Positions 16,185 through 21,869 of a stretch of DNA of 24,601 nucleotides are shown here, piece by piece. The DNA is taken from NCBI GenBank assembly GCA_035256645.1, contig DATEXU010000178.1:1-24601 (forward strand), read 5' to 3'. Source of the stretch: G026625185 sp035256645 (GTDB lineage: Bacteria; Desulfobacterota; WTBG01; JAGOGO01). Every line of letters starts with the position of its first letter. Position 1 is the stretch's first letter. A program made the position numbers and the translations under genes. The notes under the pieces were generated by a model, which saw only the letters and a list, made by a program, of their open reading frames with translations, was not told the origin of the DNA and did no database searches.

Positions 16185-16766
16185 CTACTTTTGATTTTCA
16201 GCTATTTTTTTCATCTTCCCAAAAAAATCATCCGCATCGTTGAGATATCCCGAATGCGTTAAGAGGATGTCGCCTTGTCGGTTTACTAACAAAAGGAGCG
16301 GGATGGACGGATTTTGAAGTTTGCCAAAGATTTCCATTTTCGGGTCAGGGATAAGGGGAAATTTGACCCGATACGCTGTCTTAAAAGCCTCTACTGTTTT
16401 TTGATCGCCGATAGCGACAATGCCAATCATTTTAATGTGTTTAGCAAGGTTCGGATCTTCTTGAGTATACTGGTAAATCCTGTTCATGGCAGGAGTTTGC
16501 TTCTGGCAATATTGGCAAAACACCGAAAGTATTTCTACCAGGATGAGCTTAGAAGAAACCTGGGATAAAGAAAAGGATTCGGCTTTGGTTAAGCCCAGGT
16601 AGTGAAGCGCGTCTGCTGATGCGGGTGAAGAAAGACGGAAGGCGGGAAGCCTCATCCCCGGAGATAGGATCGTGGCTCCATGCCCGGAGGTTGGTGAGAA
16701 CCAGAAAAAAACTATAAAAAGAAAAAATATAAAATTATAAGCGCGAGAGAAAATGATTTTTTTCAT
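16185..16766 (-). CDS. Periplasmic TlpA-like thioredoxin
   Basis: The 193-residue exported protein has a signal peptide (about 1-30) and a thioredoxin-like domain with the CxxC pair CQYC (Cys84, Cys87) after LVEILSVF. The IPLLLLVN strand provides the cis-Pro. The fold matches the peroxiredoxin/TlpA redoxin group. Its sequence lies first in a leftward cluster with cNMP-rhodanese, MauE and a lipoprotein, so it probably exchanges electrons with the MauE-type protein; that partnership is inferred from order. AAGGA abuts the ATG with almost no spacing, so initiation may be weak. Confidence 0.83.
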   Translation of the reverse strand: MKKIIFSRAYNFIFFLFIVFFWFSPTSGHGATILSPGMRLPAFRLSSPASADALHYLGLTKAESFSLSQVSSKLILVEILSVFCQYCQKQTPAMNRIYQYTQEDPNLAKHIKMIGIVAIGDQKTVEAFKTAYRVKFPLIPDPKMEIFGKLQNPSIPLLLLVNRQGDILLTHSGYLNDADDFFGKMKKIAENQK

Positions 16767-16827
16767 TCCTTGTCTTTCACGAAAAGATGAAGGTCATTGG
16801 AGCATTTTTTCCGTAACCTACACAAGA

Positions 16828-16856
16828 AGTATGTGCGAGAGAGGCAGATTTGTCAA
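16828..16856 (-). promoter_or_regulatory. Sigma70-type promoter for the TlpA/MauE cluster
   Basis: On the minus strand a perfect TTGACA (complement of 16851-16856) and CATACT (complement of 16828-16833) are 17 nt apart, about 60 bp before the TlpA gene. The remaining gap up to 17091 shows no gene. Confidence 0.65.
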
Positions 16857-17091
16857 GTTGGAAAGAAAAAAACTGTCACGAAGTTGTTAAAAATCAGGCC
16901 CATACTTTGGCGGCAGAATCAAGTGCAGGGGTTTTTGATGGTATCGGGAATTGGGAAAAAAACCAATAAAATCATGGTGATTTCTACTAACTTTTTGAAC
17001 TTATTAATGCTCCCAGAATGATTTGCACACCACCTACAGTTTCATAGTGTGTTCAGGTTGTTTTCGCTGTTAGCTGCTGTTTGGGAAAATC

Positions 17092-17127
17092 TAATAAAAT
17101 CGAGGGAAACCAAAATGGTTGTCCCTC
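17092..17127 (-). terminator. Terminator after the 160-residue lipoprotein gene
   Basis: On the minus strand GAGGGA-(bulge)-AACCA pairs with TGGTT-TCCCTC around a 3-nt loop (17102-17127), followed by the T-rich GATTTTATT. It lies 30 bp past the stop at 17157. Confidence 0.65.
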
Positions 17128-17156
17128 TTGGTTTATGGTGTGTGGTGTGTTGGCAA

Positions 17157-17639
17157 TTAAAAAAAGGGGACCCGGAACTGGGGTGGTTTGAAATCTGTGT
17201 CGTAGTGCTGCCCTTCATATTCAATCCAGTCCAATTCAATTTCGAGATTTCTCAGAAGCTTTCCTTCTACTGTCACTTGTTTATTTTCTTTTTCCGCTCG
17301 CCTGAGAGCCATCACCGGCATTAACCAACTCGTTACCCGATATTCTCGCTCATTACATAGGATAGACCGCCCCTCTTTGTCTTCAAGAAGGAAGCCCCAG
17401 TCTTTGGTTCTTCGGAAACCGTCTGTTTTTACATATCCCGAAATTTCAATTCTTTTGCCCCGATAAGCCTCCGGGGCTTCAACGACACTTTTTATGTCTG
17501 ATGTGATTATTACTTCTTTCCCTTTGTATTTTTCAGGGTTCTCTTGGAAGCTTTTTAAATCAGTTTTAACAATGGGTGCACAGCGGGATAAAGTTAAGAA
17601 AAGTACAAATCCTATTAAGCATACTAAATAGTTTTTCAT
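17157..17639 (-). CDS. Hypothetical exported protein, probable lipoprotein
   Basis: The 160-residue product starts at ATG 17639 with AAGGA 8 nt upstream (an earlier in-frame start lacks one). A signal peptide ends at LTLSRC, where Cys20 is the candidate lipidated residue, although Arg at -1 is unusual. The body contains two related segments, NPEKYKGKEVIITSDIKS and APEAYRGKRIEISGYVKT, which look like a duplicated or OB-type beta strand pair. Then comes DWGFLLEDKEGRSILCNE. It has its own terminators on both sides. Function unknown. Confidence 0.7.
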   Translation of the reverse strand: MKNYLVCLIGFVLFLTLSRCAPIVKTDLKSFQENPEKYKGKEVIITSDIKSVVEAPEAYRGKRIEISGYVKTDGFRRTKDWGFLLEDKEGRSILCNEREYRVTSWLMPVMALRRAEKENKQVTVEGKLLRNLEIELDWIEYEGQHYDTDFKPPQFRVPFF

Positions 17640-17724
17640 AGTGATTTTCCTTTTTCTTGCCACCAAAAAACTATCTTCAAAATAAACCTGATTCGTTTAT
17701 TATATTAGTTTTTATAGCAAAAGA

Positions 17725-17753
17725 AAAAGCCAAGTATTCACGCCTTGGCTTTT
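17725..17753. terminator. Intrinsic terminator hairpin (both directions)
   Basis: AAAAGCCAAG (17725-17734) pairs with CTTGGCTTTT (17744-17753) around a 9-nt loop. On the minus strand it runs into a T tract and would stop transcripts from upstream before the lipoprotein gene at 17639. Confidence 0.75.
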
Positions 17754-17872
17754 AAAGAGGAGATGAGGAAATTTCTCATTTGTAAAATGACCGGGATAGA
17801 TGGTTCTTGGTTCTTAAAAAGAATTTTTTTTAGTCTGAGCCTTTAACAGGATTGCCCAAACTTATTGTGTAG

Positions 17873-18004
17873 GGAGATTGCGGAATATCTTGGTTGTATT
17901 ATAATACTATAAGTAAAGTCATTAAGGCATGGGAAGATAAAGCTAATCATGCAAGACCTGATCCCAATGCTTCCCTCTTTCCCTATATAAGGTCCCGTTG
18001 GTAA
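17873..18004 (+). pseudogene. Possible remnant of a coding sequence in a 320-bp gap
   Basis: The 17754-18074 gap has no full gene. A plus-strand frame runs from the TAG at 17870 to TAA at 18002-18004 and translates to a protein-like ending (SKVIKAWEDKANHARPDPNA, then SLFPYIRSRW). There is no ATG and no ribosome-binding site; a TATAAT-like motif (17900-17905) lies inside it. It may be a C-terminal relic of a lost gene or chance. I recognise no family. Confidence 0.2.
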
Positions 18005-18074
18005 GAATTTTATAATTTAAGACGTTCCCCACCTCTGCCCAAGGTTATCTTTGTTGCTGTTGGTATTGTTGCTT

Positions 18075-18632
18075 TTATCTCTGATGCTGATGTCGCTGAA
18101 CCTCAGGCCTCCGTTGATATTGCTCTTGCCTTTGGTGTCTTAGCTCCTGTCTCTGTTGTTGCGGTCGAGGGTGATACTTTTGGACGTCCCAAGTTCTTTG
18201 CCTTTCCCAATATCGATTATTATACCAGCTGTTCCAGTTCCGTTGAAGTTCTCGGTGAGGAATCCGTTTATAGTTCCAGCGGTGTCCGGACCAAGTATGG
18301 TCTCTATAGTATCTTCTCCAACCTGGGTCTACATCAAAATAAAAGCTTGGGACATTGTCATAATAAGCCCAACCCCGGTTATAATAATGTGAGCGATACC
18401 AACGGCCTTCCCATGGACGCCACCACCAACCATTCCAGAAAAACAACTCTACACCTATATCAGGAACAGCGTACACATCGTACGTATCAGGCATCACGAC
18501 CACATGCGGAGGCGCATTAAATACGATGGGTGGCAGGGAAATTCCAATACCTATATTTACCCCTGCCATTGTCGGAATAGGAACGACAATTACCAACACC
18601 AAAAGGATTGTCCCCAAAAGTAACTTTTTCAT
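18075..18632 (-). CDS. Exported aromatic/Arg-rich protein of unknown function
   Basis: The 185-residue product begins at ATG 18632, 8 nt after AAGGAG; the in-frame starts further upstream are not supported. A signal peptide (MKKLLLGTILLVLVIVVP, cut near MAGV) is followed by a beta-like part (GISLPPIVFNAPPHVVVMPD, TYDVYAVP), then an aromatic/Arg repeat region (FFWNGWWWRPWEGRWYRS, YYNRGWAYYDN) and a C-terminal Gln/Arg/His-rich tail (PRPQQQRQELRHQRQEQYQR). Proteins with the NGWWWRPWEGRWYRS pattern occur in Desulfobacterota as uncharacterised envelope proteins. Function unknown. Confidence 0.75.
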   Translation of the reverse strand: MKKLLLGTILLVLVIVVPIPTMAGVNIGIGISLPPIVFNAPPHVVVMPDTYDVYAVPDIGVELFFWNGWWWRPWEGRWYRSHYYNRGWAYYDNVPSFYFDVDPGWRRYYRDHTWSGHRWNYKRIPHRELQRNWNSWYNNRYWERQRTWDVQKYHPRPQQQRQELRHQRQEQYQRRPEVQRHQHQR

Positions 18633-18874
18633 TTTGTTGTCTCCTTTATTCATCATCTTAGACTTCTGTTTTTGATAAGATATTTGTGTAGACGTTTGGA
18701 AGAAGAAAAAGGGTTACATGACTTATAAAAAAATTTAGAAAAAAGCTCCCAAGAGAAAGAGAGTTTAACTATTTTGTTAATTGGACAATCTGCAAAAGGT
18801 AAAATTTAGAAAAGAATAAGCAATAAAAGACCTGCCAGAAGAAATTATTACTCCGGCAATTAAACAGCACAATA

Positions 18875-18943
18875 TGTCATTCCCGCGAAAGCGGGAATCT
18901 ATAAGTAATAAATTCTGGATTCCGGGTCAAGCCCGGAATGACA
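18875..18943. repeat. Palindromic intergenic repeat (REP/MITE-like)
   Basis: A 69-bp element has inverted ends (TGTCATTCC / GGAATGACA) and two internal hairpins: TTCCCGC-GAAA-GCGGGAA (18880-18897) and ATTCCGGG/CCCGGAAT (18919-18939). This GTCATTCCCGCG type is a widespread intergenic repeat in proteobacterial and related genomes. The surrounding gap (18657-19083) otherwise has no gene except the RiPP-type promoter. Confidence 0.85.
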
Positions 18944-19001
18944 CCGAAGGATCATGGAGATATTTATTTGCCGAGGCAATAACAAACATAAAGAAAAGGC
19001 T

Positions 19002-19030
19002 TTGACAAACCCCGTCAAGAATGCTACAAA
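19002..19030 (+). promoter_or_regulatory. Sigma70-type promoter with possible operator for the RiPP-like peptide gene
   Basis: TTGACA (19002-19007) and TACAAA (19025-19030) are 17 nt apart. The inverted repeat TTGAC-N7-GTCAA (19002-19018) overlaps the -35, a position where a repressor would block RNA polymerase. It lies about 54 bp before the ATG at 19084. Confidence 0.65.
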
Positions 19031-19083
19031 AAAACCAAAAATATTTTTTTAGCACAATCCATGATCAAGGGGAGGACAAACCC

Positions 19084-19221
19084 ATGCAAAAGAAAAAAGA
19101 GAAAAAACCGGAGAAGAAAAAATACACCAAGATGGTCTTAACCAAACATAATAAATTGAAAGATATTACCGCCGGCCTTGCTGGTACTGCGCCTTTAGGC
19201 TGTACAAAATTTCTTTTTTAA
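19084..19221 (+). CDS. Candidate RiPP precursor peptide (45 residues)
   Basis: The ATG at 19084 follows GGAGG at 8 nt and yields a 45-residue peptide. The Lys-rich beginning (MQKKKEKKPEKKK) leads to YTKMVLTKHNKLKDITAG. This matches the leader pattern of lasso-type and other RRE-recognised precursors (Y-x2-P/x-x-L, then a Thr two residues before the cleavage site, TAG). The 15-residue putative core, GLAGTAPLGCTKFLF, has a single Cys and no Asp or Glu, so the macrolactam ring of lasso peptides cannot form. An unfamiliar modification or a non-RiPP role is possible. No modifying enzyme, RRE protein or transporter is in the window; the gene is alone between intergenic repeat and CMD gene. Confidence 0.55.
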   Translation: MQKKKEKKPEKKKYTKMVLTKHNKLKDITAGLAGTAPLGCTKFLF

Positions 19222-19241
19222 ACTGCTCTCCCCCAATAAAA

Positions 19242-19505
19242 CTAACTTTTACCTTGTTTCTTCCCTACCACATCATCAACCCAGCTTAAAGCAGCGGCAA
19301 CGGTTGGAAAGCCAATGGTAGCTGTGAGGAGAATAACTGTGTGATAAATCTCCTCGGGTTTTGCTCCTGCTTCGATAGCTCTTCTTGTATGGCTGTGAAC
19401 AGACCCTTCAGAGCGTATGGCGGCGGCTGCTGCCAATTGGATAAGATTGGCAGTCTTTTCGTCTAATGGGCCCTGTTTTTTTGTGACATTGCCAAGGTTC
19501 TCCAA
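19242..19505 (-). CDS. Carboxymuconolactone decarboxylase/AhpD-family protein, 5' end apparently damaged
   Basis: The 87-residue product from the TTG at 19505 shows GPLDEKTANLIQLAAA, then SEGSVHSHTRRAIEAGAKPE and FPTVAAALSWVDDVV, the CMD/AhpD-like fold. The usual CxxC is replaced by SVHS, as in a group of CMD proteins that lack peroxidase cysteines, so activity is unclear. Family-like sequence continues upstream in frame (LPKHYLAKQKKFKEFFDALE) to a stop at 19563-19565 with no ATG or GTG and only this late TTG, which has no ribosome-binding site. The start was probably lost or lies in decayed sequence next to the mobile element remnant. Confidence 0.6.
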   Translation of the reverse strand: MENLGNVTKKQGPLDEKTANLIQLAAAAAIRSEGSVHSHTRRAIEAGAKPEEIYHTVILLTATIGFPTVAAALSWVDDVVGKKQGKS

Positions 19506-19652
19506 GGCATCAAAAAATTCCTTAAACTTCTTTTGCTTTGCTAAATAATGTTTAGGTAATCCTTAATCCAGCGATAAGGTATAGATAAGATAAATTTTAC
19601 CCTCTTAGGCTTATTCAACCCTAAGAACAGCACTTAAAATTGCATTTCTTGT

Positions 19653-19895
19653 TTAAGCAATTAGCTTAAGTGGTCTTCTATATTTCGTCGATTCAACATG
19701 CCCTTTATTATGCTGCTTTTACCCTGTTAAATATTTACCTGATATTTCAATGTATTTTCTCCGGCAATGTTGACAAACACTCAAAAGGTTATGGTAAGCA
19801 GAATTTAACAGGGCGGGTCGTAGTTTGAGGTTTTTTGTAAAACCCGTGTAGAATTTTCCGTCTGTTTCACTCTTCAATACATAGGTAAAATACAT
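19653..19895 (-). pseudogene. Interrupted, truncated GIY-YIG endonuclease gene (copy 1)
   Basis: The ATG at 19895 follows GAGGTAGGA. The frame begins MYFTYVLKSETDGKFYTGFT and KNLKLR, matching the N-terminus of small single-domain GIY-YIG nucleases, then enters a 102-bp insertion (19714-19818 region) ending in TAA at 19719-19721. Beyond the insertion, QHNKGHVESTKYRRPLKLI resumes in the family pattern and stops (TAA at 19653-19655); the C-terminal third is missing. The coding flanks differ from copy 2 mostly at third codon positions, so both copies were once functional. It sits inside the 4HB gene fragment at 19908-20078. Confidence 0.7.
19722..19813. mobile_element. 92-bp inverted-repeat element, copy 1
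   Basis: The segment has perfect 11-bp terminal inverted repeats CCCTGTTAAAT...ATTTAACAGGG, extended imperfectly by TTACC/GGTAA. It is inserted after the LKLR codons of the GIY-YIG gene. Including short shared flanks it is about 102 bp and matches copy 2 at all but one position. It carries no gene and looks like a MITE-type non-autonomous element. Confidence 0.8.
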
Positions 19896-19907
19896 TCCTA
19901 CCTCAAA

Positions 19908-20078
19908 CTATTTAACCGGGCAGGTATTGTTGGACATCGACAAACCCGCTCCTCTCAATTGATCTGCGAACCGATATAGCTTCTTCCCTTCGAGTACATC
20001 TGCCAGTTTAAACAGTTTTCCCGCAATGTCCACCGAGCGTTGCCAGATTTCTAAATTCTCAAATCTGAATTTTACCAT
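19908..20078 (-). pseudogene. N-terminal half of an S23/four-helix-bundle gene, interrupted by the GIY-YIG element
   Basis: The frame from ATG 20078 reads MVKFRFENLEIWQRSVDIAG and continues LRGAGLSMSNN, matching the 23S-rRNA-intervening-sequence/four-helix-bundle family up to the conserved SN-IAEG site. There it switches to TCPVK and a TAG, the first codons of the GIY-YIG element. The C-terminal half is not found downstream, so it is deleted. It begins 15 bp after the UDP-glucuronate decarboxylase stop. A standard ribosome-binding site is not evident. Confidence 0.75.
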
Positions 20079-20093
20079 AGTTTATTCTGGAGG

Positions 20094-21044
20094 TCACGTC
20101 CTGGTTTTTTGAAGATCTCTGAAATACTCAACCGTCTTTTTCAGACCGTCCTCAAGATGAATCGTTGGTCGCCAATTCAATTTTTCTCGTGCCAGAGTGA
20201 TATCAGGTTGTCTCTGTTTTGGATCATCAGAGGGTAATGCTTTAAAGATTATCTTCGATTGCGAATTAGTCAGTTTAATAATTTTCTCGGCGAGAAGGAG
20301 AATGGAGAACTCAACGGGGTTGCCGAGGTTGACCGGGCCGGTAAAATCGTCAGGGCTGTTCATAAGCCGGATAAGCCCATCTATCATATCATCAACATAA
20401 CAAAAGCTCCGGGTCTGACTGCCATCCCCATAGACGGTAATGTCCTCTCCTTTTAATGCCTGCACGATAAAGTTACTCACCACCCGGCCATCATCCGGGA
20501 GCATGCGGGAGCCATAGGTATTAAAGATGCGGGCAACTTTTATCTTCAGGTTGTGCTGGCGGTGATAGTCAAAGAAAAGGGTTTCAGCGCATCGCTTGCC
20601 CTCATCGTAGCAGGACCGCACTCCGATACAATTGGTGTTTCCCCAGTAGGTTTCGGGCTGGGGATGAATGGTGGGGTCGCCGTAGACTTCCGAGGTTGAG
20701 GCCTGAAGGATTTTGACCTTTAATCGCTTGGCGAGGCCGAGCATATTGATCGCGCCGTGGACTGAGGTCTTGGTTGTCTGCACCGGGTCGAACTGGTAAT
20801 GGATCGGACTTGCCGGGCAGGCAAGGTTATAGATTTCGTCTACCTCGGCATACAGGGGAAAGGTAATATCGTGCCGTGAAATTTCAAAAAGGGGATTGGG
20901 TACCAGGTGGGCAATGTTCGCTCTCCGGCCGGTAAAAAAGTTATCAACACAGAGGACTTCGTGCCCTTGTTTCAAAAGAGATTCACACAAATGCGAGCCG
21001 AGAAAACCAGCTCCGCCGGTGACTAAGATTCGTTTATTTGTCAT
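20094..21044 (-). CDS. uxs: UDP-glucuronate decarboxylase (UDP-xylose synthase)
   Basis: The 316-residue product belongs to the NAD-dependent SDR sugar-nucleotide enzymes. It has the Rossmann glycine motif GGAGFLG (10-16), STSEVYG (116-122) and the catalytic Tyr146/Lys150 pair in YDEGK. The VEFSILLLAE and DDPKQRQPDIT regions match UDP-xylose synthase, which converts UDP-glucuronate to UDP-xylose for surface polysaccharide. The start at 21044 has ACGGAG 6 nt upstream, while the earlier in-frame TTG lacks support. It is read in the same direction as the Wzy-type and CpsB-type genes and probably belongs to that polysaccharide locus, though two mobile-element-bearing pseudogenes flank it. Confidence 0.93.
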   Translation of the reverse strand: MTNKRILVTGGAGFLGSHLCESLLKQGHEVLCVDNFFTGRRANIAHLVPNPLFEISRHDITFPLYAEVDEIYNLACPASPIHYQFDPVQTTKTSVHGAINMLGLAKRLKVKILQASTSEVYGDPTIHPQPETYWGNTNCIGVRSCYDEGKRCAETLFFDYHRQHNLKIKVARIFNTYGSRMLPDDGRVVSNFIVQALKGEDITVYGDGSQTRSFCYVDDMIDGLIRLMNSPDDFTGPVNLGNPVEFSILLLAEKIIKLTNSQSKIIFKALPSDDPKQRQPDITLAREKLNWRPTIHLEDGLKKTVEYFRDLQKTRT

Positions 21045-21290
21045 ATAGTACTCCGTAAAATGTGAAGGACATAAGATCAAAGTTTTAAGATTTAAGTAAT
21101 TAAGTTTTAAGGGCTAGGGATTTGATTAGGCATTGAAGCATGGACGATATTTCTTTCAGTTCAATAACGAGTTCTGTGGCTTGGGTGTTTTTGTAAATGC
21201 CGATTTTTGGGCAATGTAAACTTGCGTGCGCAATTCGGCGGCTGATCCCTTGGCAATGTGCAAAAAACGAATATATTCGACCCTGCTATT

Positions 21291-21656
21291 TCATTCAGCC
21301 CCTTTTTGCCCTGTTAAATACGATTTGAGCCTTTTATGCAAAAATCTCTTCCCATTATAAGTCTTGAAATACCTCTCCCTCCTCAAAGCATCATCCTGTT
21401 TTAAACATGCTTCATAATATATAATCTTCAACGTCCGTCTTTCTCGTGTTGATTCAACAAGCCCCCGGCAATGCTGCTTTTACCCTGTTAAATATTTACC
21501 TGATATTTAAATGTATTTTCTCCGGCAATGTTGACAAACACTCAAAAGGTTATGGTAAGCAGAATTTAACAGGGCGGGTCGTAGCTTGAGATCTTTTGTA
21601 TGTCCAGTGTAAAATTTACCATCTGTTTCACTTTTGAGAACATATGTGTAGTACAT
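21291..21656 (-). pseudogene. Nearly complete GIY-YIG endonuclease gene interrupted by the 92-bp element (copy 2)
   Basis: The ATG at 21656 begins MYYTYVLKSETDGKFYTGHT and KDLKLR, the GIY-YIG N-terminus (TYV and YTG replacing GIY and YIG). After the inserted 102 bp (21477-21578), it continues QHCRGLVESTRERRTLKIIY, YEACLKQDDALRRERYFKTY and RLKSYLTGQKGAE, complete to TGA at 21291. Without the insertion it would give an ordinary protein of about 85-90 residues. Such small GIY-YIG proteins are DNA endonucleases; a homing role is inferred from its location. A TAG of the interrupted host gene lies just upstream of its start. Confidence 0.78.
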
Positions 21657-21687
21657 CTCAAAGCTTCAAGCTATGTAACAGGGCAAG
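21292..21687 (-). mobile_element. GIY-YIG-encoding insertion element in the four-helix-bundle gene
   Basis: The segment between the two halves of the 4HB gene contains only the GIY-YIG gene and short ends. Its ends are inverted repeats: TTGCCCTGTTA at the left (gene-proximal) side and TAACAGGGCAA at the right, 11 bp perfect. It is about 295 bp without the nested 92-bp element. An AAATA occurs at both junctions, though one shared base explains that equally well, so a target duplication is not claimed. Confidence 0.72.
21483..21574. mobile_element. 92-bp inverted-repeat element, copy 2
   Basis: Same element as at 19722-19813: terminal inverted repeats CCCTGTTAAAT...ATTTAACAGGG, same interior. 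The single difference (GAA in copy 1 reading, TAA here) creates an early stop. Its ends resemble those of the host GIY-YIG element, which suggests it is a small relative of it. Confidence 0.8.
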
Positions 21688-21869
21688 TATTTGAAGCTAT
21701 GGAGACAGCCGACCGGGTCATCTGGTCCTTCAACCCATAATCACGACAATTCCGCAAACCTTCATATATTCCTACTGCCAAACGGCAAGCCCGCTTCCAA
21801 ACATCCAACTCCTCAAAAGAATTATACCCCATCCCCACCCCCTATACTTAACCCTTAACCCTTTAATCT

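Larger units (their letters stand above)
21100..21832 (-). pseudogene. Second S23/four-helix-bundle gene, interrupted by the GIY-YIG element and frameshifted
   Basis: The frame from ATG 21832 reads MGYNSFEELDVWKRACRLAV and continues to MTRSAVSIASN, then enters the element (TCPVT, TAG). The family sequence resumes beyond it (VEYIRFLHIAKGSAAELRTQ, VYIAQK), shifts by one base in an A run near 21203, and ends IGIYKNTQATELV...ISSMLQ...KSLALKT with TAA at 21100-21102. So the gene has three lesions: the insertion, a short deletion around its right junction and the frameshift. It is a different subfamily from the copy at 19908, yet the insertion point is the same. Function of this family is unknown. 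Confidence 0.78.

Noticed and set aside
19084..19221. Lasso peptide precursor
   Set aside because: The leader fits, but the core has no Asp or Glu at positions 7-9 and no lasso enzymes are nearby, so it is described only as RiPP-like.
21287..21692. 5-bp target-site duplication AAATA around the GIY-YIG element
   Set aside because: The native codons AAT ATA GCA explain the bases on both sides with one shared base, so a duplication is not demonstrated.
21657..21832. Group I or II intron carrying the GIY-YIG gene
   Set aside because: The element is only about 295 bp without the nested insert, too short for an intron with an internal gene, and no intron core was recognised.
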